Shown: piece after piece, positions 1 to 5,362 of the stretch
Numbering within the stretch: the stretch's first letter is position 1
Layout of the letters: the number at the start of each line of letters is the position of its first letter
NCBI GenBank assembly: GCA_005880055.1
Contig: VBJS01000105.1
Coordinates: 1-5,362, forward strand
Length of the DNA: 5,362 nt
Direction of reading: 5' to 3'
Source: Chloroflexota bacterium
Lineage (GTDB): Bacteria; Chloroflexota; Dehalococcoidia; SM23-28-2; RBG-16-64-32
The notes under the pieces: generated by a model
What the model saw: only the letters and a program-made list of their open reading frames with translations
Told to the model about the DNA's origin: nothing
Database searches by the model: none
Position numbers and translations under genes: made by a program

Positions 1-497
1 TTCCGGGATGAGATTCGAAGCATCACCGGGCCCGTGCCGGCATAACTGGAAAGCGGCGGAGGATCGTCCCCGGCGGCCGGCGCCCCCGTGCCGGTAATGA
101 GCGCCCCAACCAGCGCCCCGCCCAATGTCGCGAACAGCACAGTCGTCAATACAATGCCCTTGTCGGCGCCCGCGCCGAACGCCTGCAATAACGCCACAGC
201 CGCAAACAGCCCGCCGATGCCGCCCAGCACCGCCCCGGAACGCAGGCGGTCTCCCGGCCGGCTCCGCAGCGGCACGATCTCTTCTCCCGTTTCTAGCCCA
301 TCAACTGCAATAGAGATCGAAGAATTGTCCAGCGGCGCCCGCCGTAGGGCCTCCGCTGCCGCATGCGCAGCAGTCGCGTCCGCGAATGACGCCGTCACGG
401 TATGTATCGTACTCGGCGGGGCCAGCTCCGAAAGCGTCTCTGAAATCTTCCGCGCTAACGTCACCGGCGCCGTTCCGCGTTTTCCGTTCTCGTCCAC
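1..497 (-). CDS. Partial small membrane protein, YflT/general stress protein 17M-like (3' end outside window)
   Basis: The leftward frame is open from a GTG at 497-495 to the window edge (165 codons seen). An in-frame stop at 503-501 fixes the 5' limit, and GAGGTGA at 507-501 supports this GTG. Residues 30-65 read as a beta-alpha-beta unit (TVTASFADATAAHAAAEALR, then a short ISIAV strand). A charged linker with LRSRPGDR near 77-84 follows. Residues 88-107 and 114-136 are Gly/Ala-rich hydrophobic helices of the glycine-zipper kind. A tail near 152-165 ends in a possible strand, VMLRI. The order (ferredoxin-like half, two glycine-rich helices, short strand) resembles YflT-type stress proteins found in many Gram-positive and Chloroflexota genomes, which have no defined biochemical role. 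It is transcribed divergently from gatB. The family call is by pattern only; the coding call is firmer than the name. It could also be an unrelated glycine-zipper membrane protein. Confidence 0.6.
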   Translation of the reverse strand, partial: MDENGKRGTAPVTLARKISETLSELAPPSTIHTVTASFADATAAHAAAEALRRAPLDNSSISIAVDGLETGEEIVPLRSRPGDRLRSGAVLGGIGGLFAAVALLQAFGAGADKGIVLTTVLFATLGGALVGALITGTGAPAAGDDPPPLSSYAGTGPVMLRISSR

Positions 498-500
498 ATG

Positions 501-507
501 TCACCTC
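501..507 (-). promoter_or_regulatory. Strong Shine-Dalgarno that fixes the GTG start of the leftward gene
   Basis: Read on the minus strand the bases are GAGGTGA, a near-perfect complement to the 3' end of 16S rRNA, with six bases between GAGG and the GTG at 497. Its last three bases (TGA) are also the in-frame stop that rules out a longer start. It is the only convincing Shine-Dalgarno in the window. Confidence 0.7.
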
Positions 508-521
508 GATGCAAAAGGTCG

Positions 522-583
522 AGCAGGCTTGCCCTCCCCAGGGTTCACGTTAAATGGTCTACAACAGCCCATCTAAGCCTGCT
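522..583. repeat. 9-bp perfect inverted repeat, arms 522-530 and 575-583
   Basis: AGCAGGCTT at 522-530 and AAGCCTGCT at 575-583 are exact reverse complements separated by 44 bases. A terminator is unlikely: the loop is long, no T-run follows either arm, and the position is upstream of two divergent genes rather than behind one. A protein-binding pair in the leftward promoter/leader or a chance repeat are both possible. Confidence 0.45.
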
Positions 584-707
584 GACAAACAGTCCAACGC
601 TCGTTGCTATTGTGTAAAAGTCAATTTACCCCCGCCGGGTTACCCAGGTTGTACCTTCTTCTCAATATCCGGCCTCCCCATCGTGACTATCACCGGCCTA
701 CGCCCGC

Positions 708-716
708 TGCTATACT
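708..716 (+). promoter_or_regulatory. Extended -10 promoter for gatB (TGCTATACT)
   Basis: The bases read TG-C-TATACT: the TGn extension plus a -10 hexamer with five of six consensus positions. No -35 hexamer lies at 16-18 bases upstream (683-694 reads GTGACTATCACC), which is acceptable for an extended -10 promoter. Transcription would begin about 6-8 bases after 716, near 723-725, only a few bases before the gatB ATG at 728. The mRNA would then be leaderless or nearly so, consistent with the lack of any Shine-Dalgarno there. The location at the 3' edge of an intergenic region next to the best-supported start raises confidence above that of a random TATA-like match. Confidence 0.55.
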
Positions 717-727
717 TCCCATGTCCC

Positions 728-2206
728 ATGACCACCGCCGCCGTTCGCTATGAGACCGTTATCGGCCTTGAAGTACACGCGCAGCTTCTTACGCAAAGCA
801 AGATGTTCTGTGGCTGCTCCATGCCTTCCCTGGAGTCACCGCCAAATAGCCACGTGTGCCCGGTCTGCCTCGGAATGCCCGGAGTTCTCCCGGTCATCAA
901 CAAGCTGGCCGTGGAGCTAACGGTCATGACCGGTCTCGCATTGAATTGCCAGATTCCAGGCGAAGCCAAGTTCGACCGCAAGAACTACCACTATCCGGAT
1001 CTCATGAAGGGATACCAGATCTCCCAGTACGACATGCCGCTCTGCAAAAACGGCTGGCTCGAGATAGAAGCCGACGGGCAAAAGAGACGCATCGGAATCA
1101 CCCGCGTCCACCTGGAAGAGGACACGGCCAAGACATTCCACACAAAGGACCAGGCCGGCGCTACCTATAGCCTGGTAGACGTAAACCGCTCCGGCCTGCC
1201 CCTAATGGAGATCGTCTCCGAACCCGACATGCGCTCTGCCGAGGAGGCACGCGCCTACCTCACGAAGCTACGCCAGGTGCTCCGTTACATCGGCGCCAGC
1301 CGCGCAAACATGGAAGAAGGCAACATGCGCTGCGAGCCCAACGTCAGCATCCGTCCTCTCGGAGAAGAGGCGCTGGGCCAGAAAGTGGAGCTCAAGAACA
1401 TCAACAGCTTCAAGCACGCCTACGATGCCATTAAGTACGAAGAGCAGCGTCAGGCACAGGTCCTCGCCTCGGGCGGGCGTATCGCACAGGAAACCCGCGG
1501 TTGGCGCGAGGACCTGGGCCGCAGCGTTACCCAGCGCAGCAAGGAATACGCCGACGATTACCGCTACTTCCCGGAGCCCGACTTGCCGACGATGGCCCTG
1601 GATGCAGACTGGGTACGCCGGATCCGCGCCCAGATGCCGGAGCTGCCGGACCAAAAGCAGGCCCGCTTCGCCGAACAGTACGGCCTCTCCGATTACGACA
1701 GCCGCGTACTGGCAGAAACGCGCGCCAAGGCCGACTTCTTCGAAGCAGCGGCGGCGGAAGCGAACGCGGGCTCCGGGCTCCGAGCCAAGACCCTGGCTAA
1801 CTGGATCAACGGCGATTTCGCCCGCCTCCTCCACGCTTCAAATACGGAGATCGAAGACGCGAAGGTGACGCCCGGGACCCTTGCCCAGCTCGTGAGCTTG
1901 ATCGAATCAGACACGATCTCCGGCAAGACAGCCAAGGAAGTCTTCGAAACGATGTTCCAGACGGGGCGTTCCCCCCAGGACGTCGTGAAGGAGGCAGGTC
2001 TAACGCAGATCACGTCATCGGACGAAGTGGCTGCGGCCATCGACCAGGTCATCGCCGGCAACCCAAAGCCGGTCGCCGACTACCTCGGCGGTAAGGAGGA
2101 AGCCATCAAGTTCCTCGTCGGCCAGGCCATGCGCGAGACCAAGGGGCGAGCCCGGCCGGACGTTGTCCTGGAAATTCTCCGAGAGAAATTGCGCGAGGGG
2201 GCATAA
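728..2206 (+). CDS. gatB: Aspartyl/glutamyl-tRNA amidotransferase subunit B
   Basis: GatB is the tRNA-binding and kinase subunit of cytoplasmic GatCAB. It activates the side chain of Glu on tRNA(Gln), or Asp on tRNA(Asn), with ATP, and the complex amidates it with ammonia from GatA. The product is 492 aa, normal for the family. The N-terminus shows YETVIGLEVHAQL (8-20), the zinc-type cysteines FCGCS (C28, C30) and CPVCLGMPG (C44, C47), and the family signature VDVNRSGLPLMEI (150-162). VELKNINSF (220-228) and DDYRYFPEPDLP (276-287) follow. The C-terminal YqeY-like tRNA-binding tail covers about 345-490 and ends with GRARPDVVLEILREKL. The ATG at 728 is chosen because homology starts at once (MTTAAVRYETVIGLEVH). 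The frame extends 58 codons upstream to 554, but that part is not GatB-like and contains the promoter. There is no Shine-Dalgarno. gatA and gatC are not adjacent. It is the first gene of the apparent rightward unit, 33 bases before yvcK. Confidence 0.97.
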   Translation: MTTAAVRYETVIGLEVHAQLLTQSKMFCGCSMPSLESPPNSHVCPVCLGMPGVLPVINKLAVELTVMTGLALNCQIPGEAKFDRKNYHYPDLMKGYQISQYDMPLCKNGWLEIEADGQKRRIGITRVHLEEDTAKTFHTKDQAGATYSLVDVNRSGLPLMEIVSEPDMRSAEEARAYLTKLRQVLRYIGASRANMEEGNMRCEPNVSIRPLGEEALGQKVELKNINSFKHAYDAIKYEEQRQAQVLASGGRIAQETRGWREDLGRSVTQRSKEYADDYRYFPEPDLPTMALDADWVRRIRAQMPELPDQKQARFAEQYGLSDYDSRVLAETRAKADFFEAAAAEANAGSGLRAKTLANWINGDFARLLHASNTEIEDAKVTPGTLAQLVSLIESDTISGKTAKEVFETMFQTGRSPQDVVKEAGLTQITSSDEVAAAIDQVIAGNPKPVADYLGGKEEAIKFLVGQAMRETKGRARPDVVLEILREKLREGA

Positions 2207-2239
2207 TCTAATGTCGTTCTCAGGCGTTACTAGAGTAGG

Positions 2240-3592
2240 ATGAACCGCCTGCCATCTGTTGATTTCCTCAAGTGGTTCTATCCGGGCATGCACATCAAGC
2301 GGTGGCTTGTCCTCGTCGTGATCGGCGTCGCCATCATGACCTTCGGGCTCAGCTACGTCGTGCGGGAGGCATACCTGGAAGGGCTGCGCTTCCCCGGATT
2401 CATGTACTGGCTGACACTCCAGTTCATCCCTCGGTATGTGCGCGGCGCTATGTTCATGACCGGCGCCGTCGGCCTCATCCTCTTTTCCATCTGGAAGCTC
2501 AACCAGTCCATCATTTCCGCCCTCGCTCCGCACAGGGACAACAGTGCGAGCATCGTGAACACCATCTATGCCCGCCGTTTCCTGGGCCGCGGCCCCAAGA
2601 TCGTCGCCATCGGCGGTGGCACGGGCCTCTCCAGCCTTCTGCGCGGCCTCAAGGAGTATACCGGGAACCTCACCGCCATCGTTACTGTCGCCGATGACGG
2701 CGGCAGCTCCGGCGTCCTGCGCCGCGAGCTGGGCGTGCGGCCCCCCGGCGATGTTCGTAACTGCATCGCCGCGCTGGCCGATGCTGAGCCGCTGGTCACC
2801 AAGCTCTTTCAGTACCGATTCGAAGACGGCACCGGCCTGGCAGGCCATTCCTTCGGCAACCTGTTCATCGTCGCTATGTCCGGCGTGGTCGGGAACTTCG
2901 AGGACGCTATCCGCCAAACCGGTCGCGTCCTGGCCGTGCGCGGGCAAATTATCCCTTCAACGCTCGAGAACGTAACGCTATCCGCGCGCACCAGCGATTA
3001 CCGGACCATCCACGGAGAATCACGCATAACGGAAGATGTGCGGCAAAACGGCAACGGCTCGCGAATCCACCAGGTCTACCTGCAACCCCACAACCCGCCG
3101 GCTCATCCCGAAGCCGTGCGCGCCATCCTGGACGCCGACCTCATTGTGCTTGGTCCGGGCAGCCTGTATACGTCTGTCTTGCCCAACCTGCTGGTCCAGG
3201 GCATTCGTCGCAGCTTGCTTGCATCCTCGGCTCCCAAGATATACGTGTGTAACGTAGCCACTCAGCACGGCGAAACAGACGGCTTCAGCGTGCGTGACCA
3301 CGTTGCCGCCATTCAGCAACACGTGGGCAAAGGTTGTCTGCACTACGTCCTCGCTAACGACAACCTTTCGGAAACCATCCCCAGAGCGGAACAGTCGCGC
3401 CCCGTAGCATTGGACGACGACATCAATAATGGGCTACGATTGGTCAAGGCGGACGTGGTAAGCGAGGAGAACCGCTACCATCACGATTCAGTCAAGCTGG
3501 CGCAGGCTGTGATGGCTGTCTACTATAACCACGATGCCAGCCGCCTCCCGGGACCAGAGCCGGAGGAGGCGTTGGTTCCAAGCCTGGAATAA
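2240..3592 (+). CDS. yvcK: YvcK/CofD-like UDP-GlcNAc-binding regulator with N-terminal membrane anchor
   Basis: YvcK (GlmR in Bacillus) binds UDP-GlcNAc and adjusts carbon flow into cell-wall precursors; it is needed for growth on gluconeogenic carbon in the species studied. It shares the CofD fold. In this 450-aa protein the core begins near residue 120 with IGGGTGLSSLLRGLK (GGGTGL 125-130), then VADDGGSSG (DDGGSS 152-157), PPGDVRN (168-174), HSFGN (203-207) and GPGSLYTS (305-312). The C-terminus carries the usual RYHHDSVKLAQAV stretch. About 120 residues precede the core: two hydrophobic segments near 22-41 and 67-85, so the catalytic-like domain should sit at the cytoplasmic face of the membrane. 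Bacillus YvcK is about 320 aa and lacks these helices. The ATG at 2240 gives a sensible basic/aromatic lead into helix 1. GTAGG directly abuts the ATG and is too close to act as a Shine-Dalgarno. secG follows after 23 bases. Confidence 0.95.
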   Translation: MNRLPSVDFLKWFYPGMHIKRWLVLVVIGVAIMTFGLSYVVREAYLEGLRFPGFMYWLTLQFIPRYVRGAMFMTGAVGLILFSIWKLNQSIISALAPHRDNSASIVNTIYARRFLGRGPKIVAIGGGTGLSSLLRGLKEYTGNLTAIVTVADDGGSSGVLRRELGVRPPGDVRNCIAALADAEPLVTKLFQYRFEDGTGLAGHSFGNLFIVAMSGVVGNFEDAIRQTGRVLAVRGQIIPSTLENVTLSARTSDYRTIHGESRITEDVRQNGNGSRIHQVYLQPHNPPAHPEAVRAILDADLIVLGPGSLYTSVLPNLLVQGIRRSLLASSAPKIYVCNVATQHGETDGFSVRDHVAAIQQHVGKGCLHYVLANDNLSETIPRAEQSRPVALDDDINNGLRLVKADVVSEENRYHHDSVKLAQAVMAVYYNHDASRLPGPEPEEALVPSLE

Positions 3593-3615
3593 ACGAGCCC
3601 GATCGGATAACTTCC

Positions 3616-3834
3616 ATGAACCTTCAAGACGGCCTGGCGATAGCCTCTATACTCGTCTCCGTAGCGCTGATCGCCATCATTCTCCTCCAGGTGAAAGGCG
3701 AGGGTGTTGGCGGTCTCCAGAGCGGGTCCTTCGTGCGCACCAGGCGGGGCCTGGAAAAGACGCTGTTTCAGCTCACCATAGGCCTCGTCGTGCTCTGGCT
3801 TGTCATCGCCGCTGTCGCTGTCGCCACGCGCTGA
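3616..3834 (+). CDS. secG: Protein translocase subunit SecG
   Basis: SecG is the small accessory subunit of SecYEG that speeds SecA-driven export across the cytoplasmic membrane. The 72-aa product has the expected two-helix layout: helix 1 about residues 7-25 (LAIASILVSVALIAIILLQ), a conserved connector with LLQVKGEGVGG (23-33) and a basic FVRTRRGLEK (39-48), then helix 2 about 50-70. Length and the LLQ-x-KG-x-G pattern are typical. The ATG at 3616 is the natural start; upstream there is only a weak purine patch, CGGATAA, ending five bases before it. It lies 23 bases after yvcK and 19 bases before the solute-binding protein gene, which suggests co-transcription. No long alternative ORF in this interval has any family features. 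Confidence 0.94.
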   Translation: MNLQDGLAIASILVSVALIAIILLQVKGEGVGGLQSGSFVRTRRGLEKTLFQLTIGLVVLWLVIAAVAVATR

Positions 3835-3853
3835 CGCGCACGGCCCTTCGCCA

Positions 3854-5362
3854 ATGAACCCAATACGGGAGCCGGTCACCCCACCGGCACGCCGGGTTGG
3901 CTGGCCCCTGCTCGCCGTCCTCGGCCTTGGCGTGATCGGCCTGGCCACTGCCTGGCTCACCGTCGGCTCATCGATCACCGGCTCCAGCGAAGACCAGCCC
4001 GAACGGATGGTGGAGGCCGTCGTCGGCTCGCCCGCGCGCATCAATCCGCTTTTCGTCCACCTCAACGACACCGACCGTGACCTCAGCTCCCTTGTCTTCT
4101 CCGGTCTTACCCGCCTGGGCCCGAACGGACAGATACTGCCCGACCTGGCCGACACCTGGGATATCAGCCCAGACGGCAAGCAGGTCACGTTCCGCCTTCG
4201 GCGCGGTGTCGTTTGGCAAAGCGGTTCCAGCTTCACTGCGGACGACGTCGTTTTTACGTACAGCCTTCTTGCCGACCCAAACCTCCCCGGCGATCCGGAA
4301 CAGGCCCCACTCTGGCGGCAGGTGCAGTGCACGAACCCTGATCAACTGACGGTAGTCTGCCAGTTGCAAGCCGCGTTTGCCCCGTTCCTGGCCTACACCA
4401 CCGTCGGTATCCTGCCCAAAAGTATCCTCCAGGGCGTGGACGGCAAGTCCCTTCACGATAACTCCTTCAACGAAAACCCGGTCGGAACCGGCCCTTACCG
4501 CCTCGTCGATATGAACTCCGAGCGCGCTGTGCTCAGAGCCAATCACTCGTACTACCTGGGCGTCCCTGCCATCGAGGAGGTGGACTTCCAGTTTTTCGCC
4601 GATACCGGCTCTGCCGCGAAGGCCGTTGAACAGCACAAGGCCGACTCTTTATTCGTAAGCGCTGATACCCGATCGGCGGCGATCGACGCGCTCGCCTCCA
4701 CCGATGGCGTCAAGGCCTACACCGCCAACCGCGCCTCGTACACCATCTTGTACCTGAACAACGGCAGCCCCCCGACTAACGAACCAGCGGTGCGACGTGC
4801 CATTGCCGAGGCAATCGACGTCGACAATATCGCGGGCGACTTGCTCGGCGGAAGGGCGCTTAAGGCGGCCTCCCCCGTTGCGCCCGGAACGTGGGCATTC
4901 AATGCCAGTGTCCAACCGTACGATCACGACGAAAGCGCCGCCCGCAAACTGTTGGATGACGCCGGCTGGGCCGTCCCGGAGAAGGGAGATGTTCGCCAGC
5001 GCGCCGGCATTAGCCTTGCCCTGAAGATCGCGACTGACGAGGACCCGGTCCGGGGCGCCGTTGCCGACCGCGTGGTAGACCAACTAAGAAAAGTGGGCAT
5101 TGACGCCTCAGTAGAGCGCCGCGAATCCACCGCACTCGTCCGCGACTTTCTTCTGCCTCGACAGTACCAGGCTGCCATCTTCGGCTGGGACCCCGGCCCA
5201 GACCCAGACCCCTATCCGGCCTGGCACAGTTCCCAGGCGGGCCGTAACGGCCGCAATCTGGCGGACTACCGCAGCCAGAAGGCCGACAATCTGATGGAGC
5301 AAGCTCGCCGTGCATTTAAGCCCGATCAGCGGCAGGGGTTGTATTACAACTTCCAACAGGTG
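3854..5362 (+). CDS. Partial ABC transporter substrate-binding protein, family 5 (peptide/nickel/oligosaccharide type); 3' end outside window
   Basis: Family 5 binding proteins capture peptides, nickel chelates, sugars or other solutes outside the membrane and pass them to an ABC permease. The frame is open for 503 codons to the edge. Family marks in order: GSPARINPL (58-66), a VFSGLTRLGPNGQILPDLA block (81-99), ISPDGK then FRLRRGVVWQSG, FTADDVVFTYS (127-137), NPVGTGPYRL (208-217), YLNNG (300-304), VRRAIAEAID (313-322) and, near the end, FGWDPGPDPDPYPAWHSS (from 443). Residues 16-37 form one hydrophobic segment after RR at 13-14, with no Cys lipobox. It may be an uncleaved anchor, or a signal peptide cut after the ATA at 31-33. 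The only two cysteines seen are C159 and C169. Typical members are 520-600 aa, so probably a few dozen residues or more are missing. There is no Shine-Dalgarno before the ATG. The substrate cannot be told from sequence alone. Confidence 0.93.
   Translation, partial: MNPIREPVTPPARRVGWPLLAVLGLGVIGLATAWLTVGSSITGSSEDQPERMVEAVVGSPARINPLFVHLNDTDRDLSSLVFSGLTRLGPNGQILPDLADTWDISPDGKQVTFRLRRGVVWQSGSSFTADDVVFTYSLLADPNLPGDPEQAPLWRQVQCTNPDQLTVVCQLQAAFAPFLAYTTVGILPKSILQGVDGKSLHDNSFNENPVGTGPYRLVDMNSERAVLRANHSYYLGVPAIEEVDFQFFADTGSAAKAVEQHKADSLFVSADTRSAAIDALASTDGVKAYTANRASYTILYLNNGSPPTNEPAVRRAIAEAIDVDNIAGDLLGGRALKAASPVAPGTWAFNASVQPYDHDESAARKLLDDAGWAVPEKGDVRQRAGISLALKIATDEDPVRGAVADRVVDQLRKVGIDASVERRESTALVRDFLLPRQYQAAIFGWDPGPDPDPYPAWHSSQAGRNGRNLADYRSQKADNLMEQARRAFKPDQRQGLYYNFQQV

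Larger units (their letters stand above)
498..727. other. Divergent intergenic region between the leftward gene and gatB
   Basis: These 230 bases separate two divergent genes and are visibly richer in A+T between about 541 and 630 than the genes around them. They hold the leftward ribosome binding site, a 9-bp inverted repeat (522-530/575-583), the dyad GTAAA-N6-TTTAC at 614-629 and the odd palindrome GGGT-T-ACCC at 637-645. There is an extended -10 before gatB at 708-716 and a weaker look-alike, TGCTATTGT, at 605-613 with CTGACA at 582-587 (20-base spacer, longer than ideal). For the leftward gene I see only a weak candidate: TTGTCA on the minus strand near 588-583, without a good -10 at normal spacing. 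An open reading frame spans much of it in frame with gatB (from 554), but its translation, such as NARCYCVKVNLPPPG, does not resemble any GatB N-terminus. Confidence 0.6.

Noticed and set aside
88..576. Rightward 162-codon open frame rich in Ala, Ser and Pro
   Set aside because: Low-complexity composition and no family motifs. The opposite strand has a better-formed protein with a strong Shine-Dalgarno and membrane helices, so this is its shadow.
554..727. 58-codon upstream extension of gatB from the ATG at 554
   Set aside because: The extension does not resemble any GatB N-terminus, lies across the AT-richer intergenic part, and contains the extended -10. GatB homology begins directly at the ATG at 728.
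1268..1834. Leftward 188-codon open frame inside gatB
   Set aside because: It is antisense to conserved GatB blocks (VELKNINSF, DDYRYFPEPDLP), with no Shine-Dalgarno and no motif.
2202..2207. CATAAT overlapping the gatB stop, as a -10 for an internal yvcK promoter
   Set aside because: Five of six bases match, but no -35 is found at 15-19 bases upstream and there is no TGn extension; the tight gene spacing favours read-through.
2231..2239. TAGAGT three bases before the yvcK ATG as a leaderless-type -10
   Set aside because: The distance to the ATG is too short for transcription to start at or before the A of the start codon.
2015..2947. Leftward 310-codon open frame antisense to the gatB/yvcK junction
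   Set aside because: It crosses two well-supported genes on the other strand; its translation is Asp/Gly/Glu/Ala-rich without motifs, as expected for the antisense of GC-rich coding sequence.
3648..3653. TATACT inside secG
   Set aside because: It lies inside the conserved coding sequence of helix 1 (Ser-Ile-Leu codons), with no TGn extension and no -35 partner; taken as coincidence.
3523..4332. Leftward 269-codon open frame across secG and the start of the binding-protein gene
   Set aside because: Its Arg/Ser/Thr/Pro-rich composition is typical of a high-GC shadow frame; both sense genes have clear family motifs.
3968..4636. Leftward 222-codon open frame inside the binding-protein gene
   Set aside because: It is antisense to strongly conserved family 5 motifs (FTADDVVF, NPVGTGPY) and shows no recognisable domain of its own.

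Overview
The window is about 60% GC by eye and looks like an ordinary chromosomal stretch from a bacterium. A Chloroflexota lineage (Thermomicrobia-, Dehalococcoidia- or SAR202-like) is my best guess. It rests on the style of the proteins: a YvcK with an N-terminal membrane anchor, and a family 5 solute-binding protein without a lipobox directly behind secG. It also rests on the near absence of Shine-Dalgarno sequences. This is inference from remembered family patterns, not a database match.

Layout. Bases 1-497 carry the start of a leftward gene that runs off the left edge: a small protein with an alpha/beta segment followed by Gly/Ala-rich membrane helices, resembling the YflT/general-stress-protein-17M type. 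Bases 498-727 are a divergent intergenic region. It holds a strong Shine-Dalgarno for the leftward gene, a 9-bp inverted repeat, two small dyads and a good extended -10 promoter just before gatB. From 728 to the right edge four genes run rightward with gaps of 33, 23 and 19 bases, so probably one transcription unit: gatB (amidotransferase subunit B), yvcK (UDP-GlcNAc-binding CofD-like regulator), secG (translocase subunit) and a family 5 peptide/nickel-type ABC solute-binding protein whose 3' end is cut off by the window.

How the genes fit together. GatB corrects mischarged Glu-tRNA(Gln) and/or Asp-tRNA(Asn) and so supports translation. YvcK links UDP-GlcNAc level to cell-wall and carbon metabolism. 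SecG assists protein export. The solute-binding protein is an exported, membrane-tethered importer component. The last three share an envelope theme, with SecG serving export of proteins such as the binding protein next to it. gatA, gatC and the ABC permease and ATPase genes are not in view.

I looked for a hidden or undescribed system and found none: no mobile element, CRISPR array, tRNA, rRNA, toxin-antitoxin pair or phage gene. The observations worth a second look concern translation initiation (a gatB mRNA that may be leaderless, and rightward genes without Shine-Dalgarno sequences that share the same first bases), the membrane anchors on YvcK and the binding protein, and the inverted repeat in the divergent intergenic region.
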